A stretch of 64,000 nucleotides of DNA. Source: Halomonas litopenaei (lineage in GTDB: Bacteria > Pseudomonadota > Gammaproteobacteria > Pseudomonadales > Halomonadaceae). Each line of letters opens with the position of its first letter. Positions within the stretch are counted from its first letter, which is position 1. Positions 54,625 to 63,074 of the stretch are shown piece by piece. Location: positions 682,001-746,000 of the forward strand of contig NZ_JAEKJT010000003.1 in assembly GCF_017303055.1 (NCBI RefSeq), written 5' to 3'. Both the position numbers and the translations under genes were made by a program. The notes below the pieces were generated by a model that did no database searches, was not told where the DNA came from, and worked only from the letters and a program-made list of their open reading frames with translations.

Positions 54625-55680
54625 TCAGGGCTCGAATCGACCCTCCGGCTCGTGGGCCAGGAAGTCAGGGCGACGGCCTTTGGCGGCAAAGGGCTCGCCG
54701 CAGCGATTGTCCACTCGGTTGTAGACGAAGAACGCGTTGCTGCGGGGATCCGGCGACATATTGGCGTTGGAGCCGTGCAGGGTATTGCAATCGAACAGCA
54801 ACAGGCCGCCGGCGCTGCCCTTGGGTGCCTCGATGCCGTTGCGTTCGATCAGCTGCCGCAACGCCTCCTGGCTGGGGACACCCACCTCCTGCTTCTTCAA
54901 CGACGTCTCGTGGTTGTTGTCCGGCGTCTCGCCGATGCACGGAACAAACACACGATGCGAGCCGGGAATCAGCATCAAGGGCCCATTGAACTCGTGATTG
55001 TCGGTCAACACGATCGAGGCGCTGACCGCATTCATCTCGGGCATGCCGTCCTCGGCGTGCCAGGTCTCGAAGTCCGAGTGCCAGTTGAAGCCCTTGCCTT
55101 CAAACCCTGGCTTGTAGTTGATCCGCGACTGGTGCACATAGGTCTCGCCACCCAGAATCTGACGAGCCCGGCCGACCAGGCGTTCATTATTGGCCAGCCG
55201 CGCAAACACCTCGGACAGGTAATGCACGGCAAACAGCGAGCGGATTTCCTTGCCGCTCGGTTCCACGACGCTGTAATCCTTGCCACGGAACGCATCGTTT
55301 TCGAGCAGTACCTTCAATTCCTCGCGCAGCAAGGCGAGCTCATCACCGGAAATGAAATTCGGCTCGAACAGAAATCCCTTGTTCTCGAATTCATCCAGCT
55401 GCTGCTGGCTCAGGGGCCCTTGCTCGGCGCTTCCCTTGATCACAGGGCCGCGACGATCCACCCAGAGGCTCTGCATCGGCTGAGGGAGCCGGGTCGGATA
55501 GCCTTCACCACCCTGGTCAAGGGCCTGATAAGAGGCCTGGTTGGCGCTCTGTGTCTGCTGCTTGAGATGGGCGCCACGGCGAGCGTGACGCTGTCCGTCA
55601 TGTTGGCTCTGACGCGCGCGATGCGCCATGCCGCCACGACGGTTGACTGTTTGCGGATTGGACGACGTCTGCACTTCCAT
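54625..55680 (-). CDS. ectD: Ectoine hydroxylase
   Basis: 351-aa Fe(II)/2-oxoglutarate dioxygenase converting ectoine to 5-hydroxyectoine, an osmo- and thermoprotectant. Core motif NWHSDFETWHAEDGMP gives Fe ligands His201 and Asp203, and TLHGSNANMSPDPRSN gives the third His302; YVHQSRINYKPGFEGKGF precedes them. The protein is longer than the usual 300-335 aa because of a Gln/Arg-rich N-terminal extension of about 60 residues. GGAGGG lies 7 nt before the ATG at 55680. No ectABC genes are in the window, so ectoine synthesis is encoded elsewhere. Confidence 0.96.
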   Translation of the reverse strand: MEVQTSSNPQTVNRRGGMAHRARQSQHDGQRHARRGAHLKQQTQSANQASYQALDQGGEGYPTRLPQPMQSLWVDRRGPVIKGSAEQGPLSQQQLDEFENKGFLFEPNFISGDELALLREELKVLLENDAFRGKDYSVVEPSGKEIRSLFAVHYLSEVFARLANNERLVGRARQILGGETYVHQSRINYKPGFEGKGFNWHSDFETWHAEDGMPEMNAVSASIVLTDNHEFNGPLMLIPGSHRVFVPCIGETPDNNHETSLKKQEVGVPSQEALRQLIERNGIEAPKGSAGGLLLFDCNTLHGSNANMSPDPRSNAFFVYNRVDNRCGEPFAAKGRRPDFLAHEPEGRFEP

Positions 55681-55932
55681 CCGATCACCCTCCATTGGTA
55701 TTGATCAGCTTTCAGATTCGAACTCGTACCAGCGACGCAGCCAGCGAGGCATGACAATGAGAAGCCCACCTCATCGGGTCTGCGCCGCTTGCAGGGGGCC
55801 GTCTGCCCCCTGCCACAAGCTACCCACTCACCCCTCTTCATGCAACCCTTTAAATGCAACTTTTGCACAAGATCGGTTTAAGTATTGTTCGCTACCCTAG
55901 CTCGTCCGCGCAGTCACCCGCACAGTGCTTGC

Positions 55933-57693
55933 CTAGCGGCTTGCGTCACCGAAATATCTGCCGGCGCCATTGGCAGGCACCGAGGTCGGCGCCAGGTAGA
56001 TGGGAGCAGCGAAGCGATCCGCTGGGCAGCCAGCAAAGGCTGTCCCCGGCAACAGCAGCCAGTCATGACGATTCTGGTGGCCCAGTTCGACGGCCTGGCC
56101 AAGATCTCCACAGCTCAGCGCCTCCAGATCCTTGTCCACCACCAGCATCCAGCGTTGTTCGGGGGCCTCGGCCAACCAGGCCATGGCTGTCGGCACTTCT
56201 TTCTCCAGCGGCGTCATGTCACCGAAATGCACGCTGCGAGACCGCGCATGCAGCAGGATTTCTTCATCGAAGTTCAACAGCGCGACCTCACCGTTGGGCC
56301 CCACCTCCTGAGAGACGCGAGCCATCATGTCACGGGGAGAGCGCTCCGGATCCATCCAGGCATAGCCAAAGGTGCTCCACCACCCCCACAGGCAGAAGAA
56401 GAACAGCGTGATGGCCGTCATTCCACGGCGTGGCTTGAGGGCCAGCGCCAGAGCAAGGGCGATAGCGCCCAGCGCCAGCCACTCCCACCACGGTGTCACA
56501 CCGTAGCGATGGGCCAGGCGCTCCAGCGGAGCGAAGCCCACCAATCCCAGGACGCCCGCCGTCGCCAGCAAGAGGGCGAAAAACACCAGGCCACCGAAGC
56601 CGGCTCGATTAGGTCCCTTTCGCCGGACCAGGGCCGGCAGCAACGGGGCCAATGCCATGACCATCAACGGCAGCGTCGGCAGCATATAGACGCCTCGCTT
56701 GCCCGGTGAAAGCGAGAAGAACACCACGATCAGGATGACGGCTGTCAGTGGCAGCAGTACCTTGGCATCGCCGCGCTTCACTCGGCGCCACCAGTTCGGC
56801 AGCGCCCAGGGCAAGGTCAGCACCAATGGCATCCAGGCCCAGGGCAGCACCTGCACGATGTAGTAATACCAGGGCCGCAGGTGGGCCCAGGCATCGGCAT
56901 AGCGCTCGCCGGTCTGCTTGAACAGGATGTTGTCGCGGTAGGCCGCCAGCGCCGGATCATCGGACAACGACGTGATAAGGATCATCGGCAGCCCCCAGGC
57001 CAGCACCACCGCCAGCAGGCACGCCAGGCCTTCCACCAGGTCGCGCAGGCGCAGTGGTGTGACCCTGGCCTGTCCCTGGTGACGACCGCACCAACTGATT
57101 ACGCCCCAGACGGGCAACAGCGCCAGCGGCAGAAAGCCCACGCCTTTGGTCAGGATGCCGGCCCCCATGGCGACGAAGCCTGCCCGCCACCAGCCCCGGG
57201 CGGGTCCGAGCAAGGCGTGACGCAACACGCCGTAGGTACCCAGCGTGGTGAAAAATGTCAGCAGCATGTCGATCTGAGCGGTCTTGGCTTGCAGCACGAA
57301 CTGCAACGTGGCCAGCGTCGCGATACCCGCCAGCAGACCCACCCGGGGGCCATGCAGGCGACGACACAGATCCACGATCAGGCCCAGGGTGCCGAGCCCC
57401 GCCAACAGCGAGGGCAGCATGAAGCCGATACGCATGGATCCGGTCAGCCAGATGAAGAAGGCGCTGGCCCACATGAAGATCGGGGGTTTGTCGGCATACA
57501 GCTCTCCGCCCCGATGAGGAATCCAAAACTCGCCGGTGACCAGCATTTCCACCGCGTTGAGCGCAAAACGTGGTTCATCGGCGGGCCACGGATCCCGCCA
57601 GCCAAGCCCCAGGGCCAACAGCGCCACGGCAAAGACGACAAGGCCAAGCCACCAGCCCCAGCCGGGGCGTCGGGGTAATCCCACTACGAACAT
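55933..57693 (-). CDS. ArnT-like lipid-linked glycosyltransferase (GT39/GT83 group)
   Basis: 586 aa with about twelve membrane segments. The first periplasmic loop carries WPADEPRFALNAVEMLVTGEFW (about residues 37-58), including the acidic Asp-Glu motif of the ArnT/PMT family, and LYADKPPIFMWASAFF next to it. The C-terminal part is periplasmic. It would transfer a sugar from a polyprenyl phosphate to an envelope lipid or glycan. GAGGAAAG precedes the ATG at 57693. Last gene of a three-gene operon with a LAB_N protein and a GT2 enzyme. Confidence 0.87.
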   Translation of the reverse strand: MFVVGLPRRPGWGWWLGLVVFAVALLALGLGWRDPWPADEPRFALNAVEMLVTGEFWIPHRGGELYADKPPIFMWASAFFIWLTGSMRIGFMLPSLLAGLGTLGLIVDLCRRLHGPRVGLLAGIATLATLQFVLQAKTAQIDMLLTFFTTLGTYGVLRHALLGPARGWWRAGFVAMGAGILTKGVGFLPLALLPVWGVISWCGRHQGQARVTPLRLRDLVEGLACLLAVVLAWGLPMILITSLSDDPALAAYRDNILFKQTGERYADAWAHLRPWYYYIVQVLPWAWMPLVLTLPWALPNWWRRVKRGDAKVLLPLTAVILIVVFFSLSPGKRGVYMLPTLPLMVMALAPLLPALVRRKGPNRAGFGGLVFFALLLATAGVLGLVGFAPLERLAHRYGVTPWWEWLALGAIALALALALKPRRGMTAITLFFFCLWGWWSTFGYAWMDPERSPRDMMARVSQEVGPNGEVALLNFDEEILLHARSRSVHFGDMTPLEKEVPTAMAWLAEAPEQRWMLVVDKDLEALSCGDLGQAVELGHQNRHDWLLLPGTAFAGCPADRFAAPIYLAPTSVPANGAGRYFGDASR

Positions 57694-57774
57694 GCTGCTT
57701 TCCTCAACAGGGTTCTGAACAGGCACGCTGGCCTCGAGCAGAGCACAGACACTCCACCAGGGCCCGCTCGGCGT

Positions 57775-58062
57775 CTACGCCGCCTGGCGAACGTTACGGT
57801 CACGCTGGGACGCCTTGCGCATCAGCATTAGATTGCGCAAATAGATGAACAGGCCCGCACCCTGCCCCATGATGAACACCGGGTCGCGACGATGGATCGC
57901 ATAAGCCAGCAACGTGGCACCGCCCCCCAGGCTTAAGAACCAGAAAGCCACTGGCATGACACTGCGCCGCGCCTTCTCGCTGGCAATCCACTGCACGATA
58001 AACCGAGCGGAGAACAGCGCCTGGCCAAGAAAGCCGACCAGCAACCATAGGTTCCAGGTCAT
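57775..58062 (-). CDS. LAB_N (lipid A biosynthesis N-terminal) domain membrane protein
   Basis: 95 aa with three membrane helices. The LAB_N pattern GFLGQALFSARFIVQWIASEKARRS (about residues 9-33), PVAFWFLSLGGGATLLAYA and GQGAGLFIYLRNLML is clear. The domain is found alone or fused to LpxB in some bacteria and occurs in operons with GT2 and GT39-type enzymes for lipid glycosylation. The ATG overlaps the GT2 stop (ATGA). Exact role unknown. Confidence 0.9.
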   Translation of the reverse strand: MTWNLWLLVGFLGQALFSARFIVQWIASEKARRSVMPVAFWFLSLGGGATLLAYAIHRRDPVFIMGQGAGLFIYLRNLMLMRKASQRDRNVRQAA

Positions 58063-58895
58063 CGCACCGGCTCCAGCGTCGGCACTGCAGGCACTGATTG
58101 GTCATTGGTCGCTTGGGTCGCGATGAAGTGAGATGGAAGCGCTGTGCTATCGCTGACCCGAGGCAGGTCCAGGGCATTGTCCACGCAGCGGCAGTCCACC
58201 GGCAGGCGACTGCGTCGCTGAAGCCACATGACCCCGAGCATGTCGACGATGCCTACCCATAGCCGATTGCCGAGACCGTAGTGGGAAGCTCCCTGACCAC
58301 GGGGCCGGTGATGGACTGGCCGAGCCAGGCAACGACCTCCCTGGCTGGTGATCAGGGCAGGAAGGAAGCGGTGCATATGATCGAAGTAGGGCAAGGAGGC
58401 GAATGCTGCTCGACGGATGACCTTGATGCCACAGCCGCTATCGGGGTAGCCGTCGCCCAGCAAACGAGCGCGAACCGCGTTGGCCACCTTCGAGGAAAAC
58501 AGCTTCAGGGAGCTATCCTGGCGACGGACTCGATGGCCGCCGACAAGGTCGGCTCGTTCGGCAATGGCGACCTGCAACAACGCAGGAATATCGGCGGGAT
58601 CATTCTGACCATCCCCATCCAGCGTGGCCAACCACTCCCCCCGCGCATGTCGGGCGGCCTGCCACAGCGCCGTGCTCTGGCCTGCACTGCTGTGATGACG
58701 CAGCGGTCTAAGCGTCGGCTGTCGGTTAGCCCGGCTGACCAGTACCGTCCAACTGTCATCATCCGAACCATCGTCCACCACAATCACTTCGTGGTCATGG
58801 TCCGCCAGGGCTTGGGCAATTTCGTCGAGCAGGCCGGGCAGATTGGCCGACTCATTGTGGGCGGGGATCAGTACCGACAAGGTAACGGGCGCCAT
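58059..58895 (-). CDS. GT2 polyprenyl-phosphate glycosyltransferase (ArnC/DPM-like)
   Basis: 278-aa GT-A fold family 2 enzyme. VLIPAHNESANLPGLLDEI, VVDDGSDDDSW and the DGDGQNDPADIP acidic motif (DxD-like) are typical of dolichol/undecaprenyl-phosphate mannose or aminoarabinose synthases. It lacks the C-terminal membrane helices seen in ArnC. It should load a sugar on undecaprenyl phosphate for the ArnT-like transferase. The ATG at 58895 has GGAGAGG upstream. First gene of the operon, coupled to the LAB_N gene. Confidence 0.9.
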   Translation of the reverse strand: MAPVTLSVLIPAHNESANLPGLLDEIAQALADHDHEVIVVDDGSDDDSWTVLVSRANRQPTLRPLRHHSSAGQSTALWQAARHARGEWLATLDGDGQNDPADIPALLQVAIAERADLVGGHRVRRQDSSLKLFSSKVANAVRARLLGDGYPDSGCGIKVIRRAAFASLPYFDHMHRFLPALITSQGGRCLARPVHHRPRGQGASHYGLGNRLWVGIVDMLGVMWLQRRSRLPVDCRCVDNALDLPRVSDSTALPSHFIATQATNDQSVPAVPTLEPVR

Positions 58896-59272
58896 CTTGG
58901 CCTCTCCATCAGCAAGTGCAGGAGGGACAGCATGGACCGCCAACCTTAAGCGGGCCTTAATTCACCGCAACATAAGATTACATAACGCGCATATATCTAT
59001 GCTTTGTCGATCGACGTCATTGACCGGGAACGCCGCCCTTCAAAACGACGACGTTATGGCACATAACCTGGCGAAAATAGGTCGTCATGACAGTGGACGT
59101 CTCCTGCCACGAAGCCCTGACACGGCTGACTTGATAGCCACTCGCGGCCTGGGTACGCATTTCGCCGGATGCGGCCTAGCCTTGTAGACTGTGATCGGAG
59201 ACTGTGATCGGAGACTGCGATACACAAGTCCGTGGCTGGCCCGGCCAGGCGCCAGCATCTTCGAGGACCCTT
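58896..59272. promoter_or_regulatory. Divergent GT2 / GNAT intergenic region
   Basis: About 375 bp without a supported gene. An AT-rich part (about 58940-59010) near GT2 may hold its promoter; a 13-bp tandem repeat lies at 59187-59225. I could not place a promoter with confidence. Confidence 0.5.
59187..59225. repeat. 13-bp tandem repeat, three copies, upstream of GNAT gene
   Basis: GACTGTGATCGGA at 59187-59199 and 59200-59212 exactly repeated, with a diverged third copy at 59213-59225. It lies 47 bp before the GNAT ATG, in its leader or promoter. Confidence 0.9.
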
Positions 59273-59794
59273 ATGTTTCAGTTCAAGCAAGATGATCTGA
59301 CTCACCCCGACATGGTGGCCATGATTCGCGCCCACCGCCGAGACCTCAAGCGACTGGCGCCAGACTCTCCTCCGGAGAGCCAGCACGCACTTAGCCTGGA
59401 CGAATTGAAGGGCGATGACGTCACCCTGTGGGGGCTGTGGGAGCAGGATCGACTTGTCGGCTGCGTGGCGCTGAAGGCGATTGGCCACGATCACGGCGAG
59501 ATCAAGTCAATGCGCACTGCTGCGGATCAACTGAGACGTGGCATCGCCACGCGGATGCTCGAACACCTGATAGCGGCAGCTCGTCAGCGCGGCTACCGAC
59601 GCTTGAGCCTTGAGACGGGCTCCCAGCCTGGGTTTGCCCCGGCCCGGCGCTTCTATGCACAGCATGGCTTCGTCACCTGCGCGCCCTTCGCCGACTATGT
59701 CGTCGATCCTAACAGCGTCTACATGACCCTGGAGCTCGCTCCCCACCACCCCGGGATACCGGGCCAAGCGGTGAGAGACAAGGCCACGCCATGA
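59273..59794 (+). CDS. GNAT family N-acetyltransferase
   Basis: 173-aa acetyltransferase. Motif A (IKSMRTAADQLRRGIATRMLEHLI, about residues 73-96) includes the Q/RxxGxA-type acetyl-CoA loop RRGIATRM; LSLETGSQPGFAPARRFYAQHGF (about 106-128) is motif B. The substrate is unknown. GAGGACC precedes the ATG at 59273. Its stop overlaps the next gene's ATG (ATGA). Confidence 0.9.
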   Translation: MFQFKQDDLTHPDMVAMIRAHRRDLKRLAPDSPPESQHALSLDELKGDDVTLWGLWEQDRLVGCVALKAIGHDHGEIKSMRTAADQLRRGIATRMLEHLIAAARQRGYRRLSLETGSQPGFAPARRFYAQHGFVTCAPFADYVVDPNSVYMTLELAPHHPGIPGQAVRDKATP

Positions 59795-60726
59795 GCGATA
59801 GCAACAGACACCCAGAGCCCATTCGCCAGGTGGAATTTCCTAGCCAAGGCACCCGTTGCCACGGCTGGTGGCTACCGTCGGCGTCAGCGACGCCGGACAG
59901 CGGTGCCCTGGTGGTCATGGCCCATGGCCTTGGCGGCACCGTCGAGGGCGGCTTGATGCCCTACGCCATGGCGCTCCAGCAGGCGGACCACAGCGTGCTC
60001 GCCTTCGACTATCGCCATTTCGGACGCTCCGCTGGGGAACCGCGCCAGCTGCTCGGCATTCGCCGTCAGCAGCAGGACTACCTCGCGGCCATCGATCATG
60101 CGCGCAGCCTCGAACCGCTCCGTCCGCTGGTGCTATGGGGGACGTCATTTTCCTCCGCCCACGTCCTCCAGCTGGCGGCACGGCGTCGGGATATCGCCGC
60201 CGTCATCGCCATGAATCCTATGCTGGACGGCCAGGCCTCATCACTGGTGAAGCTGAAGGACGAAGGGATCGGGACCTTCCTGCGCATGACCGGCGCGGGC
60301 CTTGCCGACTTGATACGCGGCAGCCTCGGGCGGTCCCCACACTATATCCCGCTGGCAGATGAGCCGGGCACGCTGGCCGCACTCACCGCACCCGATGCGC
60401 TGGAAGGCATTCAGCGCTTCGCCAGTGACGATTTCGACAACCGCATTGCCCCGCGTGCGCTGCTGGCGCTGGGACTCTATCGGCCCGTCAAGATCGCCCA
60501 CCGGCTGTCCTGTCCGCTGCTGCTGCAACTTTGCCTCCGCGATAGCGTGACGCCGATTGCCCCCGGCTACCGACTGGCCGACAGCCTCAAGGGCCGGGTC
60601 ACCCTCAAGACCTACGACACCGGCCACTTCGCGATCTACGAATCCCCCTGGCAACCCCGCCTCGCCGAGGACCAGGCAAACTTCCTGGCGCATTTATGCC
60701 AAGGGCCGTCTCAACGCTTCGGCTGA
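59791..60726 (+). CDS. Alpha/beta hydrolase
   Basis: 311-aa hydrolase of the DLH/AbH family. The HGLGGTVEGGLMPYA oxyanion region, FDYRHFGRSAGEPRQ, and nucleophile elbow WGTSFSSAHVL (Ser about 120) are present; the late His is in DTGHFAIYES (about 278), and Asp in LQLCLRDSVTP (about 250). Coupled to the GNAT gene by a 4-nt overlap. Substrate unknown. Confidence 0.87.
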   Translation: MSDSNRHPEPIRQVEFPSQGTRCHGWWLPSASATPDSGALVVMAHGLGGTVEGGLMPYAMALQQADHSVLAFDYRHFGRSAGEPRQLLGIRRQQQDYLAAIDHARSLEPLRPLVLWGTSFSSAHVLQLAARRRDIAAVIAMNPMLDGQASSLVKLKDEGIGTFLRMTGAGLADLIRGSLGRSPHYIPLADEPGTLAALTAPDALEGIQRFASDDFDNRIAPRALLALGLYRPVKIAHRLSCPLLLQLCLRDSVTPIAPGYRLADSLKGRVTLKTYDTGHFAIYESPWQPRLAEDQANFLAHLCQGPSQRFG

Positions 60727-60774
60727 TGCCGGTGAGCGAGCCAGCCTGGCGCAGCGGGGCAGGTCTGCCCATCC

Positions 60775-60819
60775 GTTGAGCACACTCAACACAGCGCTGA
60801 CCACTAGGCTGGCTATACT
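60775..60819 (+). promoter_or_regulatory. Inverted repeat and -10-like hexamer upstream of metallopeptidase gene
   Basis: GTTGAG-CACA-CTCAAC (60775-60790) followed by TATACT at 60814-60819. The hexamer is 41 bp from the ATG at 60860; no good -35 is visible, so control through an activator is possible. Confidence 0.35.
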
Positions 60820-60859
60820 AGCGGCAACTGATGTATTGCCGTTGATCGAGGACGCCTCA

Positions 60860-61942
60860 ATGCGCCACTACCCCTGTCACCGCTGCGACAATCGGCTGTT
60901 CTTCGATAACACCCAATGCCTGGTCTGCGCGACGGAGGTGGGCTGGTGTCCGGGATGCAATGCCCTGGTCGCCATGGAGCGGCAAGCTGACGGGCGCTAC
61001 CGCTGTGTCGACGACGGCTGTGGCACCCTGCTGGTCAAGTGTCATAACTATGCGGTGGAGGGGGTGTGCAATCGCATGCTCACGGCCCAGGAGGCCGACC
61101 AGGGGATAACCCTGTGTGACTGCTGCCGCCACAACCGGGCCATTCCTGACCTGTCCATCGAAGGCCATCGCGAGCGCTGGGCCAAGCTCGAGAGTGCCAA
61201 GCGACGCCTGTTCTATACCCTTGATCTGCTGGGGCTTCCCCATGAGGTCAGCCCAGACAAGGCCGACCCGCCATTATCCTTTTCGTTCCTGGCGGACGAA
61301 GTACCGGTGGAAGGAGGATGGCACAGCAGCGAAGAAGGCATGCCGGTGTTTACCGGGCACGCCGGCGGTCACATCACCATCAACGTCAAGGAGGCCGATG
61401 ATGTCGAACGCGAACGGCTGCGCACCGACTTCAATGAGGCTCATCGGACGCTGATCGGGCATTTCCGACACGAGATCGGTCACTACTATTGGGAGCTGCT
61501 GATCAAGGGGAAAGACGAAGACGCCTGCATCGCCGTCTTTGGTGACCATCGCCACCCCAGCTACAGCGACGCCCTCGAGCGCCACTACCAGCAGGGCCCA
61601 CCTGCAGACTGGCGAGAGCACCATCTGTCCGCCTACGCCACCATGCACCCCTGGGAGGATTTCGCCGAGACCTTCGGCTTCTACCTCGATATGGTGGCGA
61701 TCCTCGATACCGCCGGACACTTCGGCATCACCCCCACCGGCTTTGACGAGGACCTGGACGCCATGCTCTACACCTTTGGTCGCTTGAGCCTGGGCTTCAA
61801 TGAAATGAACCGCGAGATGGGGCTGCTCGACCTGGTCCCGGAAGTGATTACGCCGACTATTGCCGCCAAGCTGCGCTACGTCCACGAGATGGTGCTGTCT
61901 GCCCGCCATGCAGACGCCGCGTCACAGCAAACGCTTGCCTGA
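60860..61942 (+). CDS. Zinc-ribbon putative metallopeptidase
   Basis: 360 aa. The N-terminal ~95 residues are zinc-ribbon-like with repeated Cys pairs (CHRCDNRLFF, CLVCATEVGWCPGC, CDCC). The C-terminal part holds an HEIGH motif in FRHEIGHYYWELL (about residue 215) and a later acidic HPWEDFAETFGFYLDM, the arrangement of the 'putative zinc-binding metallopeptidase' family. Its physiological role is unknown. GAGGACG precedes the ATG at 60860. It is convergent with the alpha-E gene. Confidence 0.86.
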   Translation: MRHYPCHRCDNRLFFDNTQCLVCATEVGWCPGCNALVAMERQADGRYRCVDDGCGTLLVKCHNYAVEGVCNRMLTAQEADQGITLCDCCRHNRAIPDLSIEGHRERWAKLESAKRRLFYTLDLLGLPHEVSPDKADPPLSFSFLADEVPVEGGWHSSEEGMPVFTGHAGGHITINVKEADDVERERLRTDFNEAHRTLIGHFRHEIGHYYWELLIKGKDEDACIAVFGDHRHPSYSDALERHYQQGPPADWREHHLSAYATMHPWEDFAETFGFYLDMVAILDTAGHFGITPTGFDEDLDAMLYTFGRLSLGFNEMNREMGLLDLVPEVITPTIAAKLRYVHEMVLSARHADAASQQTLA

Positions 61943-62033
61943 CCCCTTTACCGTCAGCAAGCGACAGCAGGCATGGAAGGCCATACGGGTGATGGCGGAC
62001 GTCAACAACTCGACCGCTCAGGATTCTGCCATG

Positions 62034-62054
62034 GCGCCGACAGCGAGTCGGCGC
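62034..62054. terminator. Hairpin between metallopeptidase and alpha-E genes
   Basis: Perfect 8-bp stem GCGCCGAC / GTCGGCGC with a 5-nt loop, between convergent genes. No T-run; candidate bidirectional terminator. Confidence 0.5.
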
Positions 62055-62083
62055 ATGGCGTAGCTACCGTTCGCGACGTCCCG

Positions 62084-63070
62084 CTATTCCTCGTTGGCCA
62101 CCGTCGCCAGCGCCACTTCTTCCAGGTCATCCAGCGTCGGAAAGTACGTGCGGGCAATGGCGGCATGCAGCTCTGCAACGCCCTGCTGCAGGGTGTCGAT
62201 GAACTCGTGCAGCGCCTCGGGAGAACGAACCAGCGCCAGCACGTCGGCTTCGGCCACATCGGCGTGAACCAGCGTCGCGGTGGCCAATGCCCTGTCATGC
62301 CGCGGCAGCGAGCGCAGCGCACGCATGCTGTCCTTCAGACTGCGCGACACCGAGCGTGGAAACTTGCCGTCCTGCACCAGAAAACGCAGTACGTCAGTGG
62401 CTCTTACTCGACAACGCACGTGCTGGCGATACATCTGGTAGGCGGTCAGTGACTTCAGCACACTCATCCACTGCAGGTGCTCGAAGGGCCGAATCTCATC
62501 ACTGTCTCGCTGCAGCAGGTTGGCCGAACGCACATCAATGATGCGGGTGATCATGTCGGCACGCTCCAGCTGGCGACCCAACATCATGAAGGTCCGCGGA
62601 CCGCCGTAGCTCAGGGTACCTTCGATCAGGCCAATCAGCGTCTGACAGCCACGAATCACCAGCTTGAGAAAGACCTCGCGACGGCCAGGTCCCAACCCGG
62701 CATCTGCCTGGGCGCTGGCATTCATGTAGAGCTGGTTGATCTCTTCCCAGACTTCCCGGGGCACCACGTCCCGGGTAGTCCTCAGGTTTTCCCGGGCCTG
62801 AGCCAGGGCGGACAGAATCGACCCGGAGTAGCGCCGGTCAGCACACAGAAACTGGATGACGTTGCGGTCATTGGGCTCATCGTAAAGGGTGGAAAAAAGC
62901 TCCCCGCCTCCGGTGATATCGACCATCGCCGCCCATCCCAGCGGCTGTCGATAGGGCATGTCGAGCATCAGGTGGCTGGAGACATTGATCAGGCGCGCGG
63001 TGTCCTCGGCCCGTTCGATATAGCGGGCCATCCAATACAGGTTCTCGGCGACTCTTGAAAGCATCAGCAT
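62084..63070 (-). CDS. Alpha-E domain protein
   Basis: 328 aa of the alpha-E family: predominantly helical with the N-terminal LSRVAENLYWMARYIERAEDTARLINVSS signature spread over residues 4-32. Members are conserved next to a circularly permuted ATP-grasp gene and often a transglutaminase and an Anbu-type protease; a predicted role is in peptide ligation or tagging, not proven. The ATG lies 4 nt after the ATP-grasp stop, so both should be cotranscribed. Confidence 0.9.
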   Translation of the reverse strand: MLMLSRVAENLYWMARYIERAEDTARLINVSSHLMLDMPYRQPLGWAAMVDITGGGELFSTLYDEPNDRNVIQFLCADRRYSGSILSALAQARENLRTTRDVVPREVWEEINQLYMNASAQADAGLGPGRREVFLKLVIRGCQTLIGLIEGTLSYGGPRTFMMLGRQLERADMITRIIDVRSANLLQRDSDEIRPFEHLQWMSVLKSLTAYQMYRQHVRCRVRATDVLRFLVQDGKFPRSVSRSLKDSMRALRSLPRHDRALATATLVHADVAEADVLALVRSPEALHEFIDTLQQGVAELHAAIARTYFPTLDDLEEVALATVANEE

Positions 63071-63074
63071 GGTC

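Noticed and set aside
54652..55704. 350-codon plus-strand frame opposite ectD
   Set aside because: EctD iron-ligand motifs are unambiguous on the other strand.
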